A DNA stretch of 51,908 nt from Lachnospiraceae bacterium (GTDB lineage Bacteria > Bacillota > Clostridia > Lachnospirales > Lachnospiraceae): positions 1 to 51,908 of the forward strand of contig JAFVBE010000012.1 in the NCBI GenBank assembly GCA_017480195.1, in the 5' to 3' direction. A program made the position numbers and the translations under genes. Under the pieces are notes generated by a model that saw nothing but the letters and a program-made list of their open reading frames with translations, was not told the DNA's origin and ran no database searches. Shown here piece after piece: positions 51,750 through 51,908 of this stretch; position 1 is the first letter of the stretch, and the number at the start of each line of letters is the position of its first letter.

Positions 51750-51908
51750 AATTTTTCCCTCCATATTTTTAAATTACTGATTCTTAGTTTCTTCTAAGTT
51801 TTTCACTTTTAAACGGATATTCGATACCCCTTTTTCATGTATCTGATATATATACGCTGGGAAAATTATTTTTTATGGGAAATTTTTTAAAATTTTTTAT
51901 TTTTAATT

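Overview
The window is AT-rich chromosomal DNA from a low-GC Gram-positive anaerobe, most likely a Lachnospiraceae-type Clostridium relative. Supporting features are a full Rnf complex operon, a type III glutamine synthetase, a GGGtGRT protein paired with a NifU-like protein, a tgt-yajC pair, nrdR beside a YlmC-like gene, a YerC/TrpR-like regulator, and a 90-residue protein (21278-21550) of a type I know mainly from Lachnospiraceae. No rRNA, tRNA or CRISPR array was recognised. Names rest on motif reading only; no database search was run.

Layout. 1-8400: glnN (cut by the window edge), a truncated D-lactate dehydrogenase remnant, a membrane protein with a long charged linker, tandem 45-bp hairpin repeats, citrate synthase, a MITE-like palindrome, a small membrane protein, an internally deleted SDR remnant, Hsp20, and a padR-DUF1700-DUF4097 operon. 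8400-14030: two tandem paralogues of unknown function, a MATE exporter, an HdeD-like membrane protein, a PHP phosphoesterase and a type IV pilin-like protein. 14091-17510: a 3.4-kb integrative element inserted in the 3' end of the GGGtGRT gene. It carries a Cro-like gene and a LexA/CI-like repressor around an operator array, a HIRAN-domain protein, a Hol-Tox type I toxin-antitoxin locus and a tyrosine recombinase.

17481-27666: the GGGtGRT/NifU-like pair, yajC-tgt, an ABC exporter operon, a FIST-GGDEF protein, yigZ, nrdR and ylmC-like. 27724-33840: an Rnf operon on the minus strand (NusG-II protein, Gx transporter, rnfC, rnfD/G, rnfE, rnfA, rnfB). Its rnfD is joined to rnfG in one frame and is interrupted by an in-frame TAA. 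A perfect 30-bp inverted repeat lies between the divergent Rnf and CorC/HlyC promoters. 35475-41336: an EF-hand-like protein behind a leader that can hide its Shine-Dalgarno, yerC, cytoplasmic alpha-amylase and a large hybrid histidine kinase.

41672-51749: an XRE regulator, then a minus-strand envelope cluster (membrane proteins, a DUF5104-like lipoprotein, a clostripain-family lipoprotein peptidase) preceded by an ECF sigma factor and its DUF4179-type anti-sigma partner, then a single-TM protein and a VWA-domain lipoprotein.

The most unusual parts are the small integrative element with its self-contained type I toxin locus, the GC-rich palindrome repeated next to promoters, the interrupted rnfDG gene, the SD-sequestering leader at 36550-36653, the compensatory hairpin repeats at 3002-3138 and the 294-bp palindrome at 4651-4944.
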